The notes under the pieces were generated by a model, which saw only the letters and a list, made by a program, of their open reading frames with translations, had not been told where the DNA came from and ran no database searches. DNA of 64,000 bases. It comes from Typha latifolia (taxonomy: Eukaryota > Streptophyta > Magnoliopsida > Poales > Typhaceae). The position numbers and the translations under genes were made by a program. This document shows, in pieces, positions 20,247-32,600 of the stretch (the stretch's first letter is position 1; each line of letters begins with the position of its first letter). Location of the stretch: contig CM034107.1 in the NCBI GenBank assembly GCA_019914945.1, forward strand, positions 2,542,001 to 2,606,000. The letters are read 5' to 3'.

Positions 20247-23200
20247 ATGGCATCCGCACCTTACAATCCTTCGAAGAAGGCGATCCGCAGCCCGTCGGGG
20301 TCTCAGAGCAGCCGGAACTCGACGGGGCAGACGGTGAAGTTTGCGAGGCGGACGTCCAGCGGGCGGTACGTGAGCCTGTCGAGAGAGGACATCGACATGT
20401 CCGGGGAGCTTTCCGGTGACTACACCAATTATACGGTTCAGATTCCGCCGACGCCCGACAATCAGCCGATGGATGGGCAGGAGGCAGCGTCGGTGGCGCT
20501 CAAGGCGGAGGAGCAGTACGTCTCGAATTCGCTCTTCACCGGGGGCTTCAACAGCGTCACGCGCGCGCACCTCATGGACAAGGTGATCGATTCGGAGGTG
20601 ACGCATCCCCAGATGGCCGGCGCCAAGGGCTCGAGGTGCGCCATGCCGGCCTGCGATGGCAAGGTTATGAGGAACGAGAGGGGGGAAGATATTGATCCTT
20701 GTGAATGCAGGCATCTCATATGTTACCCTTCCTTTTCTTTTTTTAATTCTCTTGATCCAAACAAAGGAGTGTGTCGTTGTACTGCCGGTGCCAAGAATAA
20801 ATTTTGATCTCTAAATATCATTTTCAGGTTTAAGATATGCAGAGACTGCTACCTTGATGCACAGAAGGACGGCGGCACATGCCCCGGCTGCAAGGAGCCA
20901 TACAAGATCGGGGAATTCGACGACGAGCCGGCCGACATGACCTCCGGGAAGCTCCCGCTCCCGGCCCCGAGCAACGGAAAGGCCGACAACCGCATCATGA
21001 GCTCGAACAAGTCGCTGCTGATGCGGAGCCAGACCGGCGAGTTCGATCACAACCGCTGGCTCTTCGAGAGCAAGGGAACTTACGGCTACGGCAACGCCTT
21101 CTGGCCCAAGGACGGGATGTATGACGACGATCTCGACGAGGGGATGGGAGATGGCATCCCGGAGAACACCGACAAGCCATGGAAGCCTCTGACTCGCAAG
21201 ATTCCGATGCCCGCCGCCATCATCAGTCCTTACAGGTAATCTTAATTGGCGTTTAGAATCCTGGCTCAGATCAGATATTATGATAACTATCTTTCTCTAT
21301 GTGATGAACTTTCCAAACGGACATCCTATGATTTAGTAATTTTGTGATTAATACTCCGTTGTAGGCCTAGCTGACATTTTTTCTAACTTAACCACTAACA
21401 AAATTTACTAAGATATCTTAGAGGAAACAAATTCTTGAAGAACTATATAATTTTGTTATACTCGAATAAGAGTATTTTAGCGGTTAAGTACCCTTTAATT
21501 TTAAAGGATATATCTAATGAAATATTCTTGTTTAGATAAGTATAAGTTATTGCGGGGCGTATTATGAAATTGATAGCAAACATAGTGTGGTTAAGTTACA
21601 AACTGCTTAAAGACAAGGTGTTAATTGCAAGATTACTAAACTGCAAATTAATAGTATTGTTGTTGTTGTTGTGAGTTAGGTTGCTGATGGTACTCCGGCT
21701 GGTGGCGCTATTCTTCTTCCTGTCATGGCGGATCAAGCACCCGAACGAAGAGGCAATGTGGCTGTGGGGGATGTCGATCGTCTGCGAGGTCTGGTTCGCC
21801 TTCTCCTGGTTACTCGACCAAGTCCCCAAGCTCTGCCCGATCAACCGCGCCACGGACCTCACCGTCCTCAGGGACAAGTTCGACATGCCGTCCCCTTCCA
21901 ACCCCACCGGCCGCTCCGACCTCCCCGGCGTCGACGTCTTCGTCTCCACCGCCGACCCGGAGAAAGAACCGCCGCTCGTCACCGCCAACACCATCCTCTC
22001 CATCCTCGCCGTCGACTACCCGGTCGACAAGCTGGCCTGCTACATCTCCGACGACGGCGGCGCGCTTCTCACCTTCGAGGCCATGGCGGAGGCGGCGAGC
22101 TTCGCGAACATGTGGGTACCGTTCTGCCGGAAGCACGACATCGAGCCGAGGAACCCGGACAGCTACTTCAACGTGAAGGGCGACCCGACGAAGAACAAGA
22201 GGAGGTCGGACTTCGTGAAGGATAGGAGGAAGGTGAAGAGAGAGTACGATGAGTTCAAGGTGAGGATTAATGGGTTGCCGGACTCGATAAGGAGGAGATC
22301 CGAGGCGTTTAATGCGAGGGAGGATATGAAGATGCTGAAGCATATGAGGGAGACGGGAGCTGATCCAATGGAGCAGCCAAAGGTTCCCAAAGCTACGTGG
22401 ATGGCGGATGGCACGCATTGGCCGGGGACATGGGCTGTGCCCTCTCCTGAGCACTCCAAAGGAGACCACGCAGGCATTCTCCAGGTACGAAAAAAAAACA
22501 TATATAGATATATAATGGTTCTCCATCTTTATAGTGAAGGGATGTAGTATATTACATTATTAGATATTGAAGGGCTAAATTGTAAGTTTTTGTTGTTAAG
22601 AAATATAATGTGTATTGCGTCATAGTACCGGGGGTGAAAATGTAGCTAAATAGCTAGATCGAAGAGTTTGACTATACCAAGCTCTTCTATCTATTGTATA
22701 CCAAACTCTTTATGACTACTTAAGAACGAAAAAAAAGAATTTGAATTAATTCTACCAAGAGAAATGCATGCAGGTGATGCTGAAGCCGCCATCGTCGGAG
22801 CCCCTGTTTGGTCTGCCGGAGGAGGAGCAGATGATCGACTTCAGCGACGTGGACATACGCCTGCCGATGATGGTCTACGTCTCCCGCGAGAAGCGTCCCG
22901 GATACGACCACAACAAGAAGGCCGGCGCGATGAACGCGCTGGTCCGCGCCTCCGCCGTCATGTCCAACGGCGCGTTCATCCTCAACCTCGACTGCGACCA
23001 CTATATCTACAACTCGCAGGCCATCCGCGAGGGCATGTGCTTCATGATGGACCGCGGCGGCGACCGCATCTGCTACATCCAATTCCCCCAGCGTTTCGAA
23101 GGCATAGACCCCTCCGACCGCTACGCCAACCACAACACCGTCTTCTTCGACGGCAACATGCGCGCCCTCGACGGCGTCCAGGTATATATTTATATATCTA

Positions 23201-24790
23201 ATATTGGTCAGGAATCTAAGATAACGTTGAGTTTTGTATGTAACTTGGGAATGGAATCCAGGGTCCGGTGTACGTCGGAACGGGATGCATATTCCGGCGG
23301 TTTGCGTTATACGGATTTGATCCTCCGAGGGCGACTGAGTACTCCGGCTGGTTCAGGAAGAAGGAGAAGAAGAGCACGTTCAAGGACCCCGACTCAGAGA
23401 CGCAGTCGCTGAGGGCGGAGGACTTCGATAGCGAGCTCCATGCCGCCCCGAAACGGTTTGGGAACTCAGCGGCGCTCGCAGAGTCGATACCAGTCGCGGA
23501 GTTCCAGGGGCGGCCGCTTGCTGACCACCCGGGTGTCAAGCACGGTCGGCCTCCCGGTGCTCTCACTGTGCCTCGCCCGCCTCTTGACCCATCCACCGTA
23601 GCTGAGGCTGTTTCAGTCATATCTTGCTGGTAAATTTATAGTCAGAAGGATATATGAAAATTTTATAATAGATGTGGACTTAACGAGTTCGAATCCAAAA
23701 AAATATAGTTCAATCAGGATGAATGGATTTTAATAGGTATGAAGACAAGACGGAGTGGGGGGAGCGCGTCGGCTGGATCTACGGCTCCGTCACAGAGGAC
23801 GTCGTCACCGGCTACCGGATGCACAACCGCGGGTGGCGTTCCGTCTACTGCATCACCAAGCGCGATGCCTTCCGAGGCTCGGCCCCTATCAATCTCACCG
23901 ACCGTCTCCACCAGGTACATCGTACTTACTTATTATAAAGTAAAAGCTTAAACTGATAGTTTTAGCTTTTCTTTATATTATAAACCCGACCACCCTCACA
24001 GGTGCTCCGCTGGGCGACCGGGTCGGTGGAGATCTTCTTCTCTCGCAACAACGCCCTCCTCGCCTCCTCCCGCCTCAAGCTCCTCCAGCGCATCGCCTAC
24101 CTCAACGTCGGCATCTACCCCTTCACCTCCATCTTCCTCCTCGTCTACTGCTTCCTCCCGGCCCTCTCCCTCTTCTCCGGCTACTTCATTGTCCAGACCC
24201 TCAACGTCACCTTCCTCATCTACCTCCTCACCATCACCATCACCCTCATCCTCCTCGCCATCCTCGAGGTCAAGTGGTCCGGCGTCGGCCTCGAAGAGTG
24301 GTGGCGCAACGAGCAATTCTGGCTCATATCCGGAACCAGCGCGCATCTCTACGCGGTCGTGCAAGGCCTCCTCAAAGTCATCGCCGGGATAGAGATTTCC
24401 TTCACGCTAACGACGAAATCCTCGGGGGAGGATGTCGAGGATATCTACGCGGACTTATACCTGGTGAAGTGGACGTCGCTTATGATACCCCCGATAACGC
24501 TCATGATGGTGAATATAATCGCGATAGCGTTCGCGTTCGCGAGGACTATCTACAGTGAGGTGCCCCAGTGGAGCAAACTGCTCGGAGGAGCCTTCTTTAG
24601 CTTCTGGGTCTTGGCCCATCTCTATCCTTTCGCCAAGGGGTTGATGGGGAGAAGGGGGAAGACGCCGACGATAGTCTTCGTGTGGTCGGGACTTATCGCG
24701 ATTACGATATCCTTGCTCTGGATAGCTATCAGCCCCCCCAAAACTTCGGGGGCTACAACTGGGACTGGGGCTTCGTTCCAGTTTCCGTGA
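20247..24790 (+). CDS. CSLD5: Cellulose synthase-like protein D, CSLD5 clade
   Basis: Family 2 glycosyltransferase of Golgi/plasma membrane or cell plate; CSLD proteins make beta-1,4-glucan, and CSLD5 in Arabidopsis acts in cytokinesis. Exons: 20247-20710, 20828-21235, 21680-22484, 22774-23181, 23262-23629, 23737-23914, 24002-24790; total 1139 aa, the usual CSLD length. N-terminal zinc finger at about residues 131-178 (CAMPACDG ... CRDCYLDAQ ... CPGC). Two membrane helices at about 292-340; catalytic motifs DDG (415-417), DCD (632-634), TED (837-839) and QVLRW (877-881); then about six C-terminal helices. The clade call rests on [14 protein letters not shown], the [14 protein letters not shown] region and the FQFP end. 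Intron 1 appears to be GC-AG, and exons are strongly GC3-rich. No breaks seen. Confidence 0.95.
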
Positions 24791-26320
24791 GGGGGGGGGG
24801 GAATAGAAGGATATAAAACTATAGAAAAGGATTTTGATATGGGAGATTTGGGATAGAGATTAATGAGGTTAACTAGGTGAGTGGGAGAGAAGAGATGGGG
24901 TCGAATTAACTTGCTGTGATTTATTTTTTGGGCTTGGTGTCTTATATTTTTTGGAAAAGCATGTTGCTTTAGATTTATTATTTGTAATTCTTGTTGTAGA
25001 AAAGAATAATAATTGTTTGAAAAGGACGACTCTTTCCCAAGTTACATTGTACTCTAATTATATACTTTTTTTTGTGTGTTAAAAACTAATTAAGTAAAAC
25101 TAATTATATATTTAGTTTAATTAACTATATTATTTAATAAAGAATACAGATAAAATTAAAACTATTGAATACAATAATTATTGAACAAATTTAAAATTTT
25201 TAAAAAGCTTAGGGCTCTAAGTTTGAAGCCTCACTCTAATAGAGCCCGGTTGAACTTTTACTGAGCTCTAAATTTAAAATTTAGAGTTTGATTGGAGTTG
25301 CTCTAAATAATAATTTATGGTCGTTTCAATTTGAACGGCACTATGCGATAATCTATAATGTATTTATTTTTCAAAGTTTCTTTTTTAAATGTATACGCTT
25401 TCAAATTTTGTTAAAACTCATGATTTTTCTGTGGATATTTTTTTTTTATAAAGGTACAGTCGTACAGAAAAAAGAAGAGAAAATGGCGATCACAGCATGA
25501 CCAAAAGAATGAGATTTAATTATTTTAGATTTAAAAATATAAAAAAAATTTGAAAAAGAAATTTTCTCGTAAATTACAAACTAGCATTAAATGAAAAAGT
25601 AGAATTTTCTCTCCCCACTCAAAATAAAAAGGGCAATTTGGTCTAAAACAGTATATTTGGGCAGTTTTGCAATGGACACAAAAAGAAAAAAAAATTCGAA
25701 AAGTTTTCTTTCTTCAAAAAGTAGGGTTTTATTTTGCAAATAACATCCCATAATTTAGATTTATTGAGAAAACATACCGTCGTTTGGATATTTGCAAATC
25801 AACTTCTGTTACAGTTATATTTGTAAAAATTACATCCTTCGATATATAAAAGACTATATAATCATAAAATTCTATATATCTTTTGACAATAACCTTCAAG
25901 AGGACCAAGAAAAGGGGTGTTTTTGTTAAAGACATTATATAGAATAGAATATCCGAACGAGGAGTCAATTTATAAATGTGAAAAAGAGGAGATGGTTTTT
26001 ATAAATAAGATTCAAATGCAGGTAGCTATTTGCAAAAACAATTGCAACGGCCTGAGAGTCCTCCAAACGAACATACGTATAATTTACCTATGCGTAGGAT
26101 CCAATCCACCGTCCATCCTAGTCAGATCAGCTTCTCACACCCATCCAGTTACCGCACGGAACTCTCTTTGCGGACTCCGAGGCTAATCTACCGAAATTTG
26201 ATTTGCGAATTATGGCGGTTGGTGCCGGAACTTGACAAGGGCATTCTCGTAGTTGTTTCCTTTCTCCGGGGTAATTATCGATATTCAACACCCTCGTGTT
26301 TACTGTTTCCGTTCCCCCGG

Positions 26321-26321
<1 letters not shown>
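24791..26321. other. Intergenic region between CSLD5 and the MORC-like gene
   Basis: 24791-25060 is the CSLD5 3' region. A perfect short palindrome CTCTAAATTT-A-AAATTTAGAG lies at 25266-25286 within a MITE-like stretch (25205-25310, with repeated GCTCTAA words). The rest is AT-rich and non-coding. Confidence 0.4.

Positions 26322-26371
<50 letters not shown>
26322..26371. repeat. (CT)n microsatellite in the presumed leader of the MORC-like gene
   Basis: About 25 CT units lie some 270 bp upstream of the chosen start codon, in sequence that looks like a 5' UTR exon or proximal promoter. The long Ser-Leu and Arg-Glu open frames here are translations of this repeat. Confidence 0.9.
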
Positions 26372-26372
<1 letters not shown>

Positions 26373-26642
26373 GGTTGCGAGAAGACTCTCGACTCCTTTT
26401 CCTCGTTCTCGACTCCAAAATCGCATTTGGTTCACTTCGCCTTTTGTCGTGGATCACATGAAGTTCTTCTTTTCTTTTCCATGTTTCTCTTGATTTCGTT
26501 ATGGAATTCGCGTTCTAGGGGGTTTTCTTGGTTCCTAGGGTTTTATCTCATCTTTTGAACTCGATTTCTCTTTTAGCTTTCCATTGTTGAGTGGAGTGGG
26601 TTTATAAGGCAAGAAGTTTACGCAGTTTGATACACTAATTTG

Positions 26643-29600
26643 GTGATGACAGGTGAAAGAATTGAGTGTGGAATGTTAAATTTGAACGAGCCTCCTGTTG
26701 TTGAAGGTGAAAAGCTGCTGTTTTTTTTAATGTACTTTTTGTTCTTTTGTACTTTTCTTAAAGAGGCAGTAATGGAGATTTATTTGGGGTTTTGTAGATG
26801 GGCAGTTGCGGCATATCTATCTGCGGAAAGATAATAAGGCCATATGTCGCACGAAGTCTTGGAATCTTCCGTTTGAAGTGTAAGTTATATGCTTGTTCTA
26901 GTTTGTTAAATTTTCGCATGTCGTCATTTATTGGAGCTAGTATCACGAATCTTAATAGGTCAACTAATGGAAAATGTTGATAAGAACCAGTGCAAGTGAC
27001 ACACTTTGGTGTAAAAATATTATTTTCTTGAAATTTCCTATGATAGCTAATAATGATAAATGGCTGTATTAACGGCTTTCGTGTAACTGTGTTTTATTTG
27101 GTTATGCGGGTGATCTATTTTGATACTAAAATAACTTGAGCTCAAGGGGTAGAATGGGGATGACATCTCTCAGAATCTTGATTCTTGGCCTTTCGTTGTC
27201 GGTATAATTCAACAGTTCAAGAGCCACAAGAGCTCTGTATGCTATTCTTTTTCTGGCTTTGTAGTGTTATTAATATGGATTTTTTTGCCATATTCGGTTC
27301 TCTTTTTCTTTGTTCTATGTATGCATCTTTTATTGATATCCTAACTTATTTGCTGGCTCATCAAATAAGAAGGTTGGGAACCATGTCTATATGGTAATTG
27401 CTAAGGGCATTTATATCCTCAAACCTTCTCTCATTGATCTAACCTGAAACAACTTAAGAAGGTTGAATTAGGTAAGTTTTCTCATGTTTTCACAAAAAGA
27501 TGTATAAAGCATGACATTATAAATACTTTTTCTCCTTCAGTCCTCTGAATCTTGTTTTTGAATTTAGAGTTGCAACTACTAGCATTAGAAAATTTGGCAA
27601 AGCCATGAACAGCCAATGTCACACATACTTTTGGATGGACCATCAAGGAAACCTGAAACATCATGAATGTTCTATCAACCTGTAACTTTCAAAGCAGATC
27701 TGGTGAAATGTCCTGTAAAATTAAAAAAAAAACATGGTGGATACTGGCAAGAAACTATATTAAAACAAGAGGATAATAAGTACAACCATTTCAAATCAGA
27801 ATAAAGATAGTATCACATGAGGAAAGAAGCAAAGACATTTACACTTGAAAGGGCAGAGTGGATATCGGAATAGCAAAGTTAAAGAAGAAACTGAAAATGC
27901 CTAAAAATCTAATGAGAATACGACCAAGATAACTGGGAGTGAAGATGATGAAATGCTATTTTAGGGCCAACATAGTAGTAAGTAGGGGGTAGCGAATGGA
28001 GCAGGTTGTAGGTGAAGATTAAAGACATGGTAATGCAACAGACATAAGGATCCACAATGCCTGAGCTAAATATTTTTTCATATCTACAATTGTGAAGAGG
28101 GCCTTTGGAGGTTATTTAGAGATATATTCTTGGAAACTGGACTGCAGTGACAGTGACCTGATGAATATTGATGTAAATTTTACTTAAAAGTGTCATCCTG
28201 GCAAGAAAACAGTAAAGATTAAGATTGCTGCTGAACTCAAGATGGTTAGTTTATGCAAAATAGGAGAGAGATAGAAAATGGTACAATTCGGCTTAATCAT
28301 ACTCAGGCATAATCCAGATATATTGTCACTTGTGAGGTGAAAACAGTGAAGACAACATATGAATGATAAGTAGAGAAAATAATTTAGTAATATATATCCG
28401 GACTACATAAAACATTCAAATTAGTTATTGACATGCTTAGGTGAATCCGCTGCTCAGGCAAATTCACCATTTGGGATATTTATACCGCCCATTCATGTGT
28501 TGTGGCTTTTTTTGTAAGGCTATCTTGTGTATACTCAAGAGTTCCTTTTCTGGAGGGTACTGTAAGAGGGTGATGGTAGGACCCTATAGAAGTCATCACG
28601 GACACATGTATCAAGATATATGTACTATTTATTTGCTGCATTGATGTTCTTGACTTCTCGTAGTTTATTGTTTTTGATAGAACAGCTTGCTGATTCTTTC
28701 ATAGTTCTACAGCCCTTCAGTTTGGCCTATAACTAAATTTCGAGAAAGCAAGAAATATTGCAATTCTGGTTTTCCACAATTCCAGATATATCCAGAGCCT
28801 GAAAATTCTCATCAGGCCAAGGAGTGGGTAACCTTTTCACAATTCCTTCGGAAGCATAAAGTGGTAAGTTTTATTTATTGGGAATATCTTATTTTTACGT
28901 CTAATTGTTAACCCTGGCGTATAAAATAATTTATCCATTAGCTTTATCAAGATTCATATGTTTTTGAAGGCTGGAATCGTGAACTTTGAGTTTTGCAAGT
29001 TTTACATACTTGCTCCAGACCCTGAATTTTCACATGCTGTAATTATCTATGAGATGGGAAAGACAACCTTCACATTTAATGAACAGGAGATGGCAACATC
29101 TGGTGAGAGATTTATCGTTTCTCTGAAAATCAGGTCCTAGGCATGAATTGTTGTACTTTTGCATTCTTGACTTCTTGTTCAATGCTGTTATGGAGTAAGT
29201 TTTTAGTCATTTAAACTTGAAATAGGCATGTCTATTGTTGCTTTATAGTTGATATTTTGCTTCATTGTACTAGAGATCTACTAAGTTTATCCATGCCTTT
29301 CTTTAGACATTTTAAAAGAACATTTCAATGGTAACTGCAAGACTGTAAATACTTTAACTTGGTTTATGTCCCTCAGGTCAACTACATAATGATTCCCCAA
29401 TCTCCAAAAAAAAGAATATTCAGAATCCTTGCAAAAGCAGACGGTTGCAACATGTTGATTGCTCCTCGAACCCAAGGAAATTGCCATCACCTGCAGAGAT
29501 GGTTATGCACCCTAGATATTATGCTCATAATTTGGGAGAAGAGATTTCTGACAATGGGTTTTCGAATTCTAAGGTAATTGGTTCTCTCCATAATGATGAT

Positions 29601-32600
29601 GGCCTTTGCACTTCAAAGCTTCATCACGCAGCTGTCGATCCCTTTCCTTGTGAATCTATTGAGAATAGTCCTAGCAGTTCTCATCCAACATCAGTTAAAA
29701 AGCTTGATGTCCTTGAGAGGAATTATGTGAGGACAGATCCTAGTTACCTAAGAACCCTAAGTCAGACTCATGCTGGATGGATTTTTGGAGCAATTGCTGA
29801 GCTTGTTGACAATTCCAGGGATGCTAATGCATCTAGGTATACTTTTCCTCATGCAGCAACTAGTGTCTTTCACTTCTAAATTGCACCTCTTTTGAATTGT
29901 TCTTAAATATATTTAATGAATCTTTCCTGTTATCACTGATTTACTTTGGCCTTTTAGGTATAGTATTTCTCTTGATTTTATAAGAATTAACTAAAGCTGT
30001 CCTTTTCTAATGAAATTTATCATCCTACTAGGCAAGGTATGTTCTACTTTTGCTAATAAATTTTTTTGTGTCATTCTGCAGGTTGGACATTTCCATTGAG
30101 TGTCTATACTCCAAGAAAGCAGGAAAGAAAATTCCTGTATTATCAGTCATTGATGATGGACATGGCATGTCTCATATTGAAATTATGAGAATGCTTTCTT
30201 TTGGTCACAAACAGCCAAATGAAGAAGAAGCAAATAATATTGGAAGATTTGGCATTGGATTTAAAGTAAATATGTTTATTAAATAGCCTTCTTCTGATAG
30301 GTTTTATTATGTAGCATACACACTGCCTTTGCTAAGCTGAATATACTGTGTACTAGAAGTACCTACAATGCTTCTGACTGCTGCTCCTTTGGCTCAATGA
30401 ATATTGATATCTGATAAGTAAATATGGAAATTTAGCTGCAAAAAGTTATTTGCTTGCCCTTTTGTTCTGCTTAATGATCCTGTTCATTATTCATGTGCTG
30501 TGACATATAATCTTTGTATGCATAACTTCCTTGATCATGTGGTATGTTACCTTAAGTATCGCTTGCCATGGAAGAATTTCCTAAGATGCAGAAATCCACA
30601 TGCGTATGCTCATCTATAAGCATGTTTCCTGATGTTGAGGATTGAAACGTGTTATTCTGCATATCTCTATCTGGTATTTGTAGTTGTTCTTCAGCTGTTA
30701 ATCTTGAGTTCTATGTTCTTGTTATTAGGGGGTAATTATGATTCTGCTAATTAACAATCTGTATTTGGAATGAGGCAGTGAAATATTTTACTCCAAATTT
30801 GGTGTACCTTTCATGCCATTCTTTTAAATGTATTTAATTAAGTTGCTGGGTTGGCCTGAGATATTTAATTTTAGGGTTAAATTTATTTTATTCTTATGTA
30901 CTTATGCCTAAAATTATTTTACCCTATATAATTCAAAAAGTTTCAAATTAGTTCCTATGCTTACAACTAGACATGATCATTAGGCTCGAACCTGTCCGGT
31001 TTTAACCGGGCTAAGCCCGGCCCGAGCCCGATTTAGGCCCGGTCCAACCCGAATCGAGATGGTAGTAGGCGGCATGAGCTAAGCCTTTGCCCCCCCGGCT
31101 CGGCTCGAAAGCCTGATCCACTACTCTTATCTATGGCCCAACCCATAATGCATGCATATCCAGATAATTTTTTTAGTCCCATATTAGATATTTAGTAAAT
31201 TATATATTAATATATAAGTTAGTTCCCATGAAAGATAATTAAAATATATTCATATAAGCCTATTAAACTCGGCCCAATAAAATATAATATTTTTTATATT
31301 TAACCTATTATGTTAGACCTATTATACCCAATCCAAGCTTAATATCTAATAGGCTAGTGGGCGGTAATAGGCTAGAATATTCTAGCCTAGCTCGAGTGAT
31401 TGGTGGGTCGGGCCGTGAACAAATATTTAAGCTCGGTTGGCCCGAAAAACTCGGCCCAAACTCGGCATAAACCTGGCCCGAAAGCTCGGCCCAAACCCGG
31501 CATAAACCTAGCCCAACTAACAACTAACGATGGTTGTGTTGACTAGCACAAGGTGTGCCGATCGACACTTACCGTGCCGACGATGTACTGACATATGGCA
31601 CAAGGGATGCTGCACGACACCCCTCCTAGGGGCAATCCGCCCATTGTTGAGCTTCCGTCACCATCGACCTCACCATCGTCGTCGTTGCTGTCGTACCGAA
31701 GAGCTCCATCATTGAAGGCGCCGAAGCGTCGCAATTGCACAGGGATGCGACATGATGGTGCCTTCATTGATGGAGCTCTCCAGCAGCGAACTACAAGCGA
31801 TGATGGCGGCGAGCGACGACGACGAGTGAAGGTGAGTAGTCTTCCTCCTCTTTTTTTCTCCCTTTTTTGTGGCATGACTGGAAAGTGCCGTAGGCCATCC
31901 ATGCTTACGACTAAGGTGAGACCGTTAGTTTTTCTGTCTAAATTGATGGAAAGCTCTCAAAATATTTTAAAGTTGAATAGGGGCTTGAATATTGCCTATT
32001 TTAAACTTTTTTATGGACAAAAATGTCCTCTTATATAAGTATTTTTTTCTCTTTAAAGAATATCCACATATTTTCTTCTCTTAAATTTTAGATTGTGTCA
32101 ACTATATAGTAACTTTTATTAAACCTAAGTTTTTATGAAGTTTAATAGTTGGATCACATCTAGGAATAAGATAAATATGGGTTAAAAAAATAGATAAAAA
32201 AATCATCTGTTTTGCCTAATAAATACGACGGGGCATTTTGGTCAATTTGGCATACTCCATTAATTTGGACAAAAAAATTGATGGTTTCATTTTAATCATA
32301 AGTACATAGATTGATTTGAGATTTTTTTAAGTATATAGAGGTAACATGATTTTGAGCATTAGGAAGGTGAAATTTATTTAACGCTTACTTTTATCTAATA
32401 CTTATAATTTTTGTCATTCGTTATGTCTAGTAGGAATTTTATTAGGTTGCTGTTATGGCATGCATATATCTCTTGATGTATATCAACCTGTATCTTCACA
32501 ATATGAGTTTGATCGTGTCTCATCTAAGGATTTCTACCACAATAAACAATATTCTTTTCATAAGGAAAATGGGGAATTTGATGTCCTATAGTTGTTTCCA

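Noticed and set aside
20196..20714. 172-codon minus-strand open frame opposite CSLD5 exon 1
   Set aside because: Produced by high GC3 in the CSLD5 coding strand; the plus-strand product is a clear family match.
21810..22526. 238-codon minus-strand open frame opposite CSLD5 exon 3
   Set aside because: Same cause, GC-rich antisense shadow of the catalytic domain.
26030..26558. Open frames with Ser-Leu or Arg-Glu runs
   Set aside because: Translations of the (CT)n repeat in the presumed MORC-like leader.
28441..28644. 67-codon frame after a good acceptor (GCTTAG), considered as a MORC-like exon
   Set aside because: No choice of phase joins it to exon 3 and exon 4 without a stop; skipping it gives a fully phased model.
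31595..32038. 147-codon frame in the MULE
   Set aside because: Low-complexity GC-rich passenger; kept as a finding about capture, not called as a gene.
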